The notes beneath the pieces were generated by a model. The model searched no databases and was not told the origin of the DNA. It worked only from the letters and a program-made list of their open reading frames with translations. A program made the translations under genes and the position numbers. A stretch of 64,000 nucleotides of DNA, from positions 1 through 64,000 of the forward strand of contig JAWLGJ010000004.1 of assembly GCA_041685145.1 (NCBI GenBank), in the 5' to 3' direction. Source of the DNA: JAWLGJ01 sp041685145 (GTDB lineage Bacteria; Pseudomonadota; Alphaproteobacteria; Rhodospirillales; Magnetospirillaceae). Shown in pieces: positions 36,691-44,746 of this stretch (positions are counted from its first letter, which is position 1; each line of letters opens with the position of its first letter).

Positions 36691-36716
36691 AGGGCGTGAC
36701 CGCGTGGTCACGCCCT
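36691..36716. terminator. hairpin 2, overlapping the formate dehydrogenase gamma stop codon
   Basis: A perfect 11-base stem (AGGGCGTGACC and complement) with a 4-base loop. The gamma-subunit stop codon (36715-36717) overlaps its right arm. No T-run is seen, so it could act as a terminator or an mRNA end protector. Confidence 0.6.
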
Positions 36717-37755
36717 ATTCCGCCGGTTCCTCCTCGGGGCCGGCGCGACGGGCGGGGCGCTTGACCGGGGTGTCGGGGCGGCCGGCCTTCACCCAGTCCT
36801 CGTGCCACAGGTCATGGTGCTCCTTGGCCCAGTTCTCGTCGACCTTGCCGCGCCACATGCCCTCGAAGGCGCCCTCCATGCCGACGGTGCCCAGATACAT
36901 GTGGCCGAGCGAGAAGCCCACCAGCAGCACCGCCGCGATGATGTGGACGATGCTGGCGTTCTGCAGCGTGTTGCGCGCCCCGTCCACCAGCATGGGGAAG
37001 TCGAGGACGATGCCCGACACCGCCACGGCCGCGCCGGCGAGCGCCAGGAACCAGAACCAGGTCTTTTCGCCGAAATTGTAGCGGTGGGCGTGCGGATGCC
37101 CGCCGCCGAGGAAGCCGCCGCCCTTCTTCGCCCAGTCGATGTCGTAGCGTCGAATGGCGTTGCCGGGCAGGAAGGCAACGACCATCGCCACCAGCAACAC
37201 CACGAAGACGGGCCCCAGGAAGTCGTGAACCGGCTTGGCCACCGCCAGCCAGGCGGCAAGGGCCTCGCGGCCGAACACCGGCATGATGACGTGACGCCCG
37301 AACAGGATGCTGAGGCCGGTCACCGCCAGCGCCAGGAACACCACCGCCATGCTCCAATGGATGGCGCGTTCCAGGCCGGTGAAGCGCGGCATCATGCGCC
37401 CCGAGCGCCCCGCCTCGATGCGGATGCGCCCACGCGCCGCGAACCAGATGATCAGCACCGCGACGATGCCGGCCAGCAGCCAGCCGCCATAGGTGGCGAC
37501 GGGGCCGTTGCGCAGCGAACGCCAGTTCTCTCCGCGCGAATTGATCAGCACCCCCGCCTCGCGGTCGGGAATCGTCACCTGCGCCTGGGCGCCGCGCCGA
37601 ATTTGGCGCCAGACCTCGGCATCGCCGGTGTTCCCGAGGGTGCCGCCCGGAACCTCGCCGCCGGTCTGGGCCGGGGCGGGGTCCACGGCCAGCGGCGCCG
37701 CCGCCAGGAACAACCCCAGCACCAGCGCCAGCAGAGGCAGGAATCGCAACCGCAT
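36715..37755 (-). CDS. formate dehydrogenase gamma subunit (cytochrome b)
   Basis: 346 aa inner-membrane cytochrome b that passes electrons from the beta subunit to quinone. A signal-like N-terminus and about 90 periplasmic residues precede four membrane helices. Heme-ligand histidines are likely in RAIHWSMAVV, KPVHDFLGPV, SIVHIIAAVL and FSLGHMYLG. The C-terminus is charged and proline-rich. It is the last structural gene of the operon, 30 bases after a small lipoprotein gene. Its stop lies in a hairpin. Confidence 0.92.
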   Translation of the reverse strand: MRLRFLPLLALVLGLFLAAAPLAVDPAPAQTGGEVPGGTLGNTGDAEVWRQIRRGAQAQVTIPDREAGVLINSRGENWRSLRNGPVATYGGWLLAGIVAVLIIWFAARGRIRIEAGRSGRMMPRFTGLERAIHWSMAVVFLALAVTGLSILFGRHVIMPVFGREALAAWLAVAKPVHDFLGPVFVVLLVAMVVAFLPGNAIRRYDIDWAKKGGGFLGGGHPHAHRYNFGEKTWFWFLALAGAAVAVSGIVLDFPMLVDGARNTLQNASIVHIIAAVLLVGFSLGHMYLGTVGMEGAFEGMWRGKVDENWAKEHHDLWHEDWVKAGRPDTPVKRPARRAGPEEEPAE

Positions 37756-37785
37756 ATCAACCTCCAGAACGCACGGCAGGGCTGT

Positions 37786-37980
37786 TCACAGCCCGCGCTG
37801 GGCCCGCACGCGCTCGGCCAGCGCCTCGTGCTGATGGGGCAGCAGCGGCTGATCGACGCGGCCCTTGTAGACCCCCGGCTCGTGCCGCAGCACCCGCCCC
37901 TGTTCCTCGGCGCGGCACCCGGCCAGCAGCAGCGGCGGCAACAGAAGGACTAGGACGGCACACCGGCCCAGCCTGCGCAT
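37786..37980 (-). CDS. small lipoprotein in the formate dehydrogenase operon
   Basis: 64 aa. A lipoprotein signal (basic start, hydrophobic core, lipobox LLAGC) is followed by about 44 polar residues. The start is the second of two adjacent ATGs, five bases after a GGAGG. It lies between the beta and gamma genes. I do not recognise a domain. Short lipoproteins or entericidin-like peptides occur in this position in related operons, but no function is established from sequence. Its upstream region holds the assembly gap. Confidence 0.75.
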   Translation of the reverse strand: MRRLGRCAVLVLLLPPLLLAGCRAEEQGRVLRHEPGVYKGRVDQPLLPHQHEALAERVRAQRGL

Positions 37981-38043
37981 CATCACCTCCGACAGGATGG
38001 CAGCACCGACGGCGCGGGGGGCGGGGACGGCGACGTCGTCGTC

Positions 38044-38053
38044 NNNNNNNNNN
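38044..38053. other. assembly gap (10 N)
   Basis: Ten undetermined bases are followed by a long G-run and a C-rich stretch that could form a very stable hairpin. The run probably stopped sequencing. The true gap length is unknown. It falls in the 116 bases between the beta-subunit gene and the small lipoprotein gene. Confidence 0.98.
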
Positions 38054-38096
38054 CGGGCGGGGGGGGGGGGGAGCGCCCCCGCCCCCCGCGCCCGCC

Positions 38097-38711
38097 TCAC
38101 AGGTCGCCCCGGACGGTGGGGCCGGCCTTCTTTTCATAGGCGGTGCCCCAGCCCCAGGCCCCCGAGCCGAAGCCACGGGCGACGATGCGCTCGCGGTAGA
38201 TGTCGGACACCTGGTTGGCGTCGCCGGCCAGCAGCGCCTTGGTCGAGCACATCTCGGCGCACAGCGGCAGCTTGCCCTCGGCAATGCGGTTGCGGCCGTA
38301 TTTGGTGAATTCGGCCTCGCTGCCCGTCTCCTCGGGGCCGCCGGCGCAGAAGGTGCACTTGTCCATCTTGCCGCGGGTGGCGAAGGCGCTCTGCTCGGGG
38401 AACTGCGGGGCCCCGAACGGACACGCCATCAGGCAATAGCCGCAGCCGATGCACAGATCCTTGGAATGCAGGATGACGCCCTCGGCGGTGTCATAGAAGC
38501 AGTCCACCGGACATACCGCCATGCACGGCGCATCCGAGCAGTGCATACACGCCACCGATATGGAGCGTTCGCCCGGCGTCCCGTCGTTGATGGTGACCAC
38601 GCGGCGGCGGTTGACGCCCCACGGCACCTCGTTCTCGTTCTTGCAGGCGGTGACGCAGGCATTGCATTCGATGCAGCGTTCGGCGTCGATGAGGAATTTC
38701 ATGCGTGCCAT
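38097..38711 (-). CDS. formate dehydrogenase beta subunit (4 x [4Fe-4S])
   Basis: 204 aa. Four iron-sulfur cluster motifs are visible: CIECNACVTAC, CMHCSDAPCMAVCP, CIGCGYCLMACP and a C-terminal CTFC / LCAEMC pair. The subunit wires the alpha-subunit active site to the gamma cytochrome. There is no C-terminal membrane anchor as in E. coli FdnH. The ATG at 38711 has GGGAGGG upstream. It follows the alpha gene by 12 bases. Confidence 0.95.
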   Translation of the reverse strand: MARMKFLIDAERCIECNACVTACKNENEVPWGVNRRRVVTINDGTPGERSISVACMHCSDAPCMAVCPVDCFYDTAEGVILHSKDLCIGCGYCLMACPFGAPQFPEQSAFATRGKMDKCTFCAGGPEETGSEAEFTKYGRNRIAEGKLPLCAEMCSTKALLAGDANQVSDIYRERIVARGFGSGAWGWGTAYEKKAGPTVRGDL

Positions 38712-38723
38712 TGTCTGCCCTCC

Positions 38724-41594
38724 CTAGGCGCGCTCGATGCGGCACAGCGTCGACTTGGTTTCCTGCATCTGCGTCACCGAGTCGTAGCCGTAGGTTTGTG
38801 CCGTGTTGGAGGATTCGCCCAGGACGAACGGATCGGCGCCCTTGGGGTATTTGGCGCGGCGGTCCTCGCCCTGGAACCAGCCGCCGAAATGGAACGGCAT
38901 GAAGGCGACGCCGCGCCCGACGCGCTCGGTGATCATCGCCCGCACTTTGACGCGGCCGCCCTCGGGGCTGATCACCCAGATCCAGTCGCCGTCGCGGATG
39001 CCGGTGTCGTTGGCGTCGGCGAGGTTGACCTCGCAGAACATCTCCTGTTGCAGTTCTGCGAGCCACGGGTTGGAGCGCGATTCATCCCCGCCGCCCTCGT
39101 ACTCGACCAGGCGGCCGGAGGTGAGGATGAGCGGGAAGTCCTGGGCGTAGTCGTTCTTCTGGATCGACTGGTACAGGGTCGGCACGCGCCAGAACTTCTT
39201 GTCGTCATAGGTGGGGTAGTCCTGCACCAGGTCGCGCCGCGGGGTGTACAGCGGCTCGCGGTGCAGGGGCACCGGGTCGGGGAAGGTCCACACCACGCAG
39301 CGCGCCTTGGCGTTGCCGTAGGGCGCGGCGCCGTGCTGAATGGCGACGCGCTGGATGCCGCCCGACAGGTCGGTCTTCCAGTTGGTCTCATCGCCGGCCA
39401 CCGCCTCGATGGCCTGACGCTCCTCGTCGGTGAGGTCGGCGTCCCAGCCCAGCTTCTTGAGCATGGCCATCGTGAACTCGGGATAGCCGTCCTCGATCTC
39501 CGACCCCACCGGCCAGGAGTCCTCCGCCAGCAGGTTGTCGCCGTCGCGCTCTACGCCGAAGCGGGCGCGGAAGCATAACCCGCCCTCGGCCACCGGCTTG
39601 GAGGTGTCATAGAGGATGGGCGTGCCGGGGTGGCGCATCTCGGCGGTGCCCCAGCACGGCCACGGCATCCCGTAGACTTCGCCGTCGAGCGGCCCGCCCA
39701 CGGCGCGCAGGCTGGTCTTGTCGAAGGTGTGCTGGTACTGCATGTGGGCCTTCAGGCGCTCCGGCGACTGGCCGGTGTAACCGATGGTCCACATGCCGCG
39801 ATTGAACTCGCGGGTGAGATCCTCGACCAGGGGCTCGTCGCCGTTGACCTGGATGTGCTTGAACAGCTCGTCCTCGAAGCCGAACTTGCGCGCAAACAGC
39901 GCCATGATGGTGTGGTCGGGCTTGCTCTCGAACACCGGCTCGATGACCTTTTCGCGCCACTGCAGCGAGCGGTTCGACGCCGTCACCGAGCCCGAGGTCT
40001 CGAACTGCGTCGCCGCCGGCAGCAGGTACACACCGTCGGTGCGGTCGTGCATGATCGCCGACACGGTGGGATAGGGGTCGACGATCACCAGCAGGTCGAG
40101 CTGCTCCATCGCCTTCTTCATGTCGGGCAGGCGGGTCTGCGAATTGGGGGCGTGCCCCCAGAACACCATGCCGCGGACATTGTCGGGCTGGTCGATGTTC
40201 TCCTTCGCCTCCAGGACGCCGTCGATCCAGCGCGACACGGGGATGCCGGTGCTTTCCATCAGCTCCTGGCTGGCGAAGCGGCCCTTGAGCCATTCATAGT
40301 CGACGTCCCACACCCGGGCCCAGTGCTTCCACGACCCCTCGGCGAGGCCGTAATAGCCCGGCAGGGTGTCGGCCAGCACGCCAAGGTCGGTGGCGCCCTG
40401 GACGTTGTCGTGGCCGCGGAAGATGTTGGTGCCGCCGCCGGCGACGCCCATGTTGCCCAGCGCCAGTTGCAACACACAATAGGCGCGGGTGTTGTTGTTG
40501 CCGTTGGTGTGCTGGGTGCCGCCCATGCACCAGACGATGGTGCCGGGCCGGTTCTGCGCCAGCGTCCGCGCCACGCGCTCCACCTGCTGGCCGGGGACGC
40601 CGGTGACGCGCTCGACCTCGTCGGGGGTCCAGCGGGCGACTTCGGTCTTGATCTGGTCCATGCCCCAGGCCCGGCGGCGGATGAACTCCTTGTCCTCCCA
40701 GCCGTTCTCGAAGACGTGCCAGAGGATGCCCCAGATCAACGCCACGTCGGTACCGGGGCGGAAGCGCACATACTCGTCGGCATGGGCCGCCGTGCGCGTG
40801 AAGCGCGGGTCGGCGACGATCAGGGGGGCGTTGTTCTGCTCCTTGGACTTCAGGATGTGCATCATCGCCACCGGGTGCGCCTCGGACGGGTTCGACCCGA
40901 TCAGCAGCATGGCGCGGGCGTTGTGCATGTCGTTGTAGGAGTTGGTCATGGCGCCGTAGCCCCAGGTGTTGGCGACGCCGGCGACCGTGGTGTAGTGACA
41001 GATACGCGCCTGGTGGTCGACGTTGTTGGTGCCCCAGAAGGCCGCGAACTTGCGGAACAGATAGGCCTGCTCGTTGGAGTGCTTGGCACTGCCCAGCCAG
41101 TAGACCGAATCCGGGCCCGATTCCTGGCGGATGCGCAGCAACTGGTCGCCGACCTCGTTGATCGCCTGCTCCCAGTCGATGCGCTGCCACTGGCCGCCCA
41201 CCAGCTTCATGGGGTATTTCAGGCGCCGTTCGCCGTGGGCGTGCTCGCGCACGCTGGCGCCCTTGGCGCAATGGGCGCCCAGATTGAACGGACTGTCGAA
41301 GCCGGGCTCCTGCCCCACCCAGACGCCGTTGCGGACCTCGGCCAGCACGGTGCAGCCCACCGAGCAATGCGTGCAGACGCTCTTCTTGGTCTCGGTGTCG
41401 GCGGCGGCGGCCTGCTGCGCCTGGGCCTGGCGGACCCGCCCGGGCGGCACGAAGCTCGCCAGCGCGGCACCGCCGGCGGTGACGCCGGAACGTTTGAGGA
41501 AGGTGCGACGATCAATGGCCGCGCCGGCGACGGCGGCGGTAAGGCCGGACAGGGCGCGGCGGTTGACCGTGCCCGCGGTTTTCCTGATCAGCAT
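38724..41594 (-). CDS. formate dehydrogenase alpha subunit (Mo/W-bis-MGD), Cys type
   Basis: 956 aa. It oxidises formate to CO2 in the periplasm. A Tat signal IDRRTFLKRSG begins near residue 27, after a 26-residue lead that holds a second Arg pair (VNRRALSGL). A [4Fe-4S] cluster is bound by Cys74, 77, 81 and 109 (CTHCSVGC...CAKG). The Mo/W ligand is Cys199 in DHQARICHYTTVAG, followed by the conserved His200; there is no selenocysteine codon. The C-terminal GWFQGEDRRAKYP region belongs to the molybdopterin domain. It is expressed after the Tat-peptide and TorD-like genes. Confidence 0.95.
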   Translation of the reverse strand: MLIRKTAGTVNRRALSGLTAAVAGAAIDRRTFLKRSGVTAGGAALASFVPPGRVRQAQAQQAAAADTETKKSVCTHCSVGCTVLAEVRNGVWVGQEPGFDSPFNLGAHCAKGASVREHAHGERRLKYPMKLVGGQWQRIDWEQAINEVGDQLLRIRQESGPDSVYWLGSAKHSNEQAYLFRKFAAFWGTNNVDHQARICHYTTVAGVANTWGYGAMTNSYNDMHNARAMLLIGSNPSEAHPVAMMHILKSKEQNNAPLIVADPRFTRTAAHADEYVRFRPGTDVALIWGILWHVFENGWEDKEFIRRRAWGMDQIKTEVARWTPDEVERVTGVPGQQVERVARTLAQNRPGTIVWCMGGTQHTNGNNNTRAYCVLQLALGNMGVAGGGTNIFRGHDNVQGATDLGVLADTLPGYYGLAEGSWKHWARVWDVDYEWLKGRFASQELMESTGIPVSRWIDGVLEAKENIDQPDNVRGMVFWGHAPNSQTRLPDMKKAMEQLDLLVIVDPYPTVSAIMHDRTDGVYLLPAATQFETSGSVTASNRSLQWREKVIEPVFESKPDHTIMALFARKFGFEDELFKHIQVNGDEPLVEDLTREFNRGMWTIGYTGQSPERLKAHMQYQHTFDKTSLRAVGGPLDGEVYGMPWPCWGTAEMRHPGTPILYDTSKPVAEGGLCFRARFGVERDGDNLLAEDSWPVGSEIEDGYPEFTMAMLKKLGWDADLTDEERQAIEAVAGDETNWKTDLSGGIQRVAIQHGAAPYGNAKARCVVWTFPDPVPLHREPLYTPRRDLVQDYPTYDDKKFWRVPTLYQSIQKNDYAQDFPLILTSGRLVEYEGGGDESRSNPWLAELQQEMFCEVNLADANDTGIRDGDWIWVISPEGGRVKVRAMITERVGRGVAFMPFHFGGWFQGEDRRAKYPKGADPFVLGESSNTAQTYGYDSVTQMQETKSTLCRIERA

Positions 41595-41605
41595 GAAGGC
41601 CTCCT

Positions 41606-41806
41606 TCAGAACCGCGCGGTCTCGTAGAACCGACGCACATGGTCGGTTTCGGCATAGCCGGCAGCGGATTCGTCGGCGACCGGCCCTTCCGCGGCGGCCG
41701 GAACCACGCTGCCCGCGGCCATCGCGCCCGCGGTGCCCGCCCCGACCGCCAACAGGCGCAAAACGTCCCGGCGCTGCACGCCGGCCGGCTTGTCGTTCTC
41801 AGACAT
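41606..41806 (-). CDS. formate dehydrogenase region Tat-target peptide
   Basis: 66 aa. Its N-terminus carries a twin-arginine motif QRRDVLRLLAVGAGTAGAM, and it ends HVRRFYETARF, the pattern of the small proteins often called formate dehydrogenase region TAT target (TIGR02811 type). The start at 41806 follows GGGGAGGAG. It precedes the alpha gene by 11 bases. Its role in assembly or export of the complex is not established. Confidence 0.85.
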   Translation of the reverse strand: MSENDKPAGVQRRDVLRLLAVGAGTAGAMAAGSVVPAAAEGPVADESAAGYAETDHVRRFYETARF

Positions 41807-41856
41807 TTGCTCCTCCCCTGCCAGGTCCGGCCCGGTCGTGCCGGGCGGAACGAAAG

Positions 41857-42480
41857 TCACACCATCGACAGCGCCTCGGCCTCCACGCGCAGGAACACCC
41901 GCCCCAGCCGCGCCGCCGCCCGATAGAACGAAGCCGCCTCGGCCGCCTCGACATCGTCGAACAGCGCGCCGGCCCAGGAGCCGACATGCGAGGCAAAGAA
42001 TCGCTTCTGGAGGTCGAGCGGGCCGTCGCCCCGGCTCGCCCCCTCGCCCCGAATCAGGCGCTGCATCACCTCCAGCACCGAGGCAATGTGATCCTCGGGC
42101 TCGGAGACGCCGTCGCCGCGCGCCAGCCCCAGCGCCGCCAGGTCGTCGCGCAGTTGCGCCAAGGGTTTCTCGAACAGGTAGCCCGCCAAGTAGTACGAGG
42201 CGAAGGGAACCACCTCGCCACGGGCCAGGCCGATGAACAGGGCGTTGAACTCGCGTTCGACATCCCCGGGCGTCGCCGTGGCGGCGGCCCCGGCCAGGTC
42301 GCGCAGGCCGCGCCCGATGGGGGTGTCGTCGCCGTCCAGGCCGCGCAAACGCGCCAGGATGCCGCCGTCCGGCGGCGCCGCGAACAGTGTCGCCAGCAAT
42401 CCGTAGAGTTGGGCCCGCAGTGCGTCTTCCGGCGAGTCGCCGGGCACGGGCTCAAGAACCGCTTCCTCCCTGGCCGTCAT
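41857..42480 (-). CDS. TorD-family molybdoenzyme chaperone
   Basis: 207 aa, all-helical. The family patterns LYGLLATLFAAPPDGG near residue 25, then FNALFIGLARGEVVPFASYY and EPEDHIASVLEVM, are typical of TorD/DmsD chaperones that bind the Tat signal of molybdoenzymes until the cofactor is inserted. It is directly upstream of the Tat-target peptide and alpha gene, so it is probably the formate dehydrogenase chaperone. The start is the ATG at 42480; upstream codons in the frame lack homology and ribosome sites. Confidence 0.88.
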   Translation of the reverse strand: MTAREEAVLEPVPGDSPEDALRAQLYGLLATLFAAPPDGGILARLRGLDGDDTPIGRGLRDLAGAAATATPGDVEREFNALFIGLARGEVVPFASYYLAGYLFEKPLAQLRDDLAALGLARGDGVSEPEDHIASVLEVMQRLIRGEGASRGDGPLDLQKRFFASHVGSWAGALFDDVEAAEAASFYRAAARLGRVFLRVEAEALSMV

Positions 42481-42558
42481 TATTATGCAGCCCGTTTCTG
42501 GTGTTTTTTTCTCCGCCGACGCCGAAGCGCGCGATCGAATTGAAACTGTCGCTCGCAA

Positions 42559-42573
42559 TGACAGTCATTGTCA
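42559..42573. promoter_or_regulatory. inverted repeat upstream of the TorD-like gene
   Basis: TGACA and TGTCA are separated by 5 bases, 78 bases upstream of the TorD-like start. The reverse strand reads TTGACA here, but I see no good -10 element at the right distance, so it could be an operator instead. Evidence is weak. Confidence 0.3.
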
Positions 42574-42641
42574 ACACAACCCCGGCCGCATATTGCTACC
42601 GGGCGCGTCGGCTATGATAAAAAGGATAATACCACCGACAT

Positions 42642-43178
42642 CTACCGCAGATTGTCGGTGCCGTCCTCCCCTTCCTCGGGAGGAGTCAACTCTTCAACCC
42701 CTTGGGCGACCTGCGCTTCGCCTTCGGTCGATTGGTCCGGAGTCTTCTGGGCAGGTGCCCCGCCGTCCTTTTCCTCGCCATCCTTCTTGTCATCGGCGCC
42801 ATAACCGCGCCCGGCCCGCCAGGCGGTGCGCAGCACGTCGCCCGCCGCGATGCCCGTGCCGGTGAAATCGCCGTCATAGTCGTTGAGTCCGTCGAGATTG
42901 GCGAAGACCGGGTCGCTGCGCCACAGCCGCCGCAGGGCGCGGCGACGCAGGGCGGCCGGCACGCCCTCGCGCATGAACACGGTGAAGTCGGCGTCCTTGC
43001 CGAGGGTGTCGGGGTCGGGAAGCTCGGCCGGGTCGATGGCCTCCGGCGGCGCGGCGGGCGCCGTCGCCTCGGGCGAAGCCGCCGGCGGCGTCGGGCGCTC
43101 GTCGTCCTCGTGCCGTACCGCCGCCTTGCGCCGCGACCAGCGTCTCAGGAACGGTTCGTCGGAATCAGGTGCGGACAC
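42642..43178 (-). CDS. DUF3306 family protein, formate dehydrogenase-associated
   Basis: 178 aa. The N-terminal FLRRWSRRKAAV and the central LGKDADFTVFMREGVP, RRRALRRLWRSDPVFANLDG and LNDYDGDF match the DUF3306 family. A proline- and alanine-rich linker and an acidic C-terminus flank the core. The start is GTG at 43178, overlapping the DUF3305 gene by 14 bases. The family occurs almost only beside formate dehydrogenase genes; its function is unknown. It is probably soluble and cytoplasmic. Confidence 0.85.
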   Translation of the reverse strand: MSAPDSDEPFLRRWSRRKAAVRHEDDERPTPPAASPEATAPAAPPEAIDPAELPDPDTLGKDADFTVFMREGVPAALRRRALRRLWRSDPVFANLDGLNDYDGDFTGTGIAAGDVLRTAWRAGRGYGADDKKDGEEKDGGAPAQKTPDQSTEGEAQVAQGVEELTPPEEGEDGTDNLR

Positions 43179-43713
43179 GGGGGTCGCTCCGTCGTGCGAA
43201 GGGCTCGTGAGGCTGCGTCTTCGGCTTTTGCCGGCGTTTGATGAAGGGCTCGTCGACGTGGTGGCGCTCGATGAACGCCGCCACCGCCGCGACCAGCGCC
43301 GCCGGCATGGGCCGGTTCTCGACGATGTCGTCGTCGCTGATGCCGTAGGCTTCCGCCTCGTAGGGACAGACGGTGGCGCGGAAGGGCCGCAGCGGCGGGC
43401 CGTCGCCGCCGTCGCCGCGCGGGCGCAGGACCACGAACACCTGCGGGATGGGCTCGGAGAGATTGCGGCGGTAGCCCTCGGTGTCCTTGCGGTACAATTC
43501 CACGGGCAGCGTGCCGGCATGGTACCGCGCCACGCCCGAGGCCTCGTCCTCGACCAGCGTCCCCGGCGTTGCCTCCAGCCCGCCGGCGATGACCTCGGCC
43601 ACGCGCCAGACATGGTCCTGCCAGCGGCTGGCGAGCGGGCGGCGTTCGAGCACCACGCCCACCTCCAGCCGCTCCAGCGGCACGGCCCCGTTCACGGTTC
43701 CAGGCGTCGTCAT
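43165..43713 (-). CDS. DUF3305 family protein, formate dehydrogenase-associated
   Basis: 182 aa. Conserved-looking patterns are GVVLERRPLASRWQDHVWR near the N-terminus, VELYRKDTEGYRRNLSEP and CPYEAEAYGISDDDIVEN. They match the DUF3305 family. The C-terminus is basic (RRQKPKTQPHEPFARR). The ATG at 43713 overlaps the fdhD stop by four bases, so translation is coupled. The function is unknown; an assembly role for the molybdoenzyme is likely from context. Confidence 0.85.
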   Translation of the reverse strand: MTTPGTVNGAVPLERLEVGVVLERRPLASRWQDHVWRVAEVIAGGLEATPGTLVEDEASGVARYHAGTLPVELYRKDTEGYRRNLSEPIPQVFVVLRPRGDGGDGPPLRPFRATVCPYEAEAYGISDDDIVENRPMPAALVAAVAAFIERHHVDEPFIKRRQKPKTQPHEPFARRSDPRVRT

Positions 43714-44612
43714 TCCCTGCTCCCCGTCTCCCGCGCGCCCTTGCGTTCCAGGTGCCCCGCCTCCTCGGCGGCGTGGGCGGGCTCGGCGTCGTAGATCAGG
43801 CGCTCGGCGCCCGACAGCACCAGAAACCGCCGGCCCTTGGCGCGGCCGATCAGCGTCAGCCCCACCTGCCGCGCCAGTTCGACGCCCCAGGCCGTGAAGC
43901 CCGAACGGCTGAACAGCACCGGAATGCCCATCTGCACGGTCTTGATGACCATTTCGCTGGTCAGGCGGCCGGTGGTGTAGAAGGTCTTGTCCGCGCCATC
44001 GATGCCGTTCAGGAACATGTAGCCGGCGATCTTGTCGACGGCGTTGTGCCGGCCGACGTCCTCGACATAGATCAGCGGCGAGTCGCCCTGGCACAGCACG
44101 CAGCCGTGGATGGCGCCGGCCTTCAGGTAGAGGCTGGGCATGGTGTTGATCGCCTTCAACAGCGCATACAGCCGTGAGGTGGGGAACCGCAGGTCCGGAT
44201 TCAGCCGCACCGATTCGAAGCTTTCCATCACGTCGCCGAAAACGGTGCCCTGGGCGCAGCCCGAGGTCTGCACCTTCTTTTTCAGCTTTTCCTCGTAGTC
44301 GGTCACCCGCCGGGTGCGCACTACGACGGTGTCGATTTCGGAATCGACGTCGATGGCGGTAATCTCGTCGTCGTCGCGCAGCATGTTCTGGTTGCGCAGA
44401 TATCCCACCGCCAGATATTCGGGGTAGTCGCCGATGGTCATGGCGGTGACGATCTCGCGACCGTTGAGGAAAATCGTCAGCGGGCGCTCCGTCACCACCG
44501 CGGTCTCGACGGCGCGTCCGTCCTGGTCCATGCCCTCTACCACGCGGTAAAGCCGGTCGTCGTCCAGGCGCGGAACGATCACGGCACGGTTGTCCACACT
44601 GTTCACGGCCAT
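43710..44612 (-). CDS. fdhD: formate dehydrogenase sulfurtransferase FdhD
   Basis: 300 aa. FdhD passes sulfur from IscS to the Mo/W cofactor of formate dehydrogenase. Family patterns are TERPLTIFLNGREIVTAMTI, VEDVGRHNAVDKIAGY and the C-terminal FSRSGFTAWGVELARQVGLT. The usual CxxC loop is here GCAQG (only Cys119). A CVLC pair (Cys171, Cys174) instead sits in the next strand before EDVGRHN. The start at 44612 follows GGAGGTCA directly. It is first in the FdhD-DUF3305-DUF3306 set and divergent from the iron-sulfur protein. Confidence 0.93.
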   Translation of the reverse strand: MAVNSVDNRAVIVPRLDDDRLYRVVEGMDQDGRAVETAVVTERPLTIFLNGREIVTAMTIGDYPEYLAVGYLRNQNMLRDDDEITAIDVDSEIDTVVVRTRRVTDYEEKLKKKVQTSGCAQGTVFGDVMESFESVRLNPDLRFPTSRLYALLKAINTMPSLYLKAGAIHGCVLCQGDSPLIYVEDVGRHNAVDKIAGYMFLNGIDGADKTFYTTGRLTSEMVIKTVQMGIPVLFSRSGFTAWGVELARQVGLTLIGRAKGRRFLVLSGAERLIYDAEPAHAAEEAGHLERKGARETGSRE

Positions 44613-44746
44613 TGACCTCCATTGCACATAGAACGGCGCGCCACGACGTACCCCATACGGCCGGGTTGCCTTGTACGGGGCATGGTGCGCGAAAATCACC
44701 GCCATCGACAAGTCTGGCCCCCGGTATAACCACTAGGAGATTCGAG

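Noticed and set aside
40990..41010. Selenocysteine at the formate dehydrogenase active site
   Set aside because: The codon at the metal-ligand position reads cysteine (Cys199), so no in-frame UGA or SECIS element is needed.
42552..42574. TTGACA promoter for the TorD-like operon
   Set aside because: No acceptable -10 hexamer is found 16-18 bases downstream on the reverse strand. I kept the site only as an inverted repeat.
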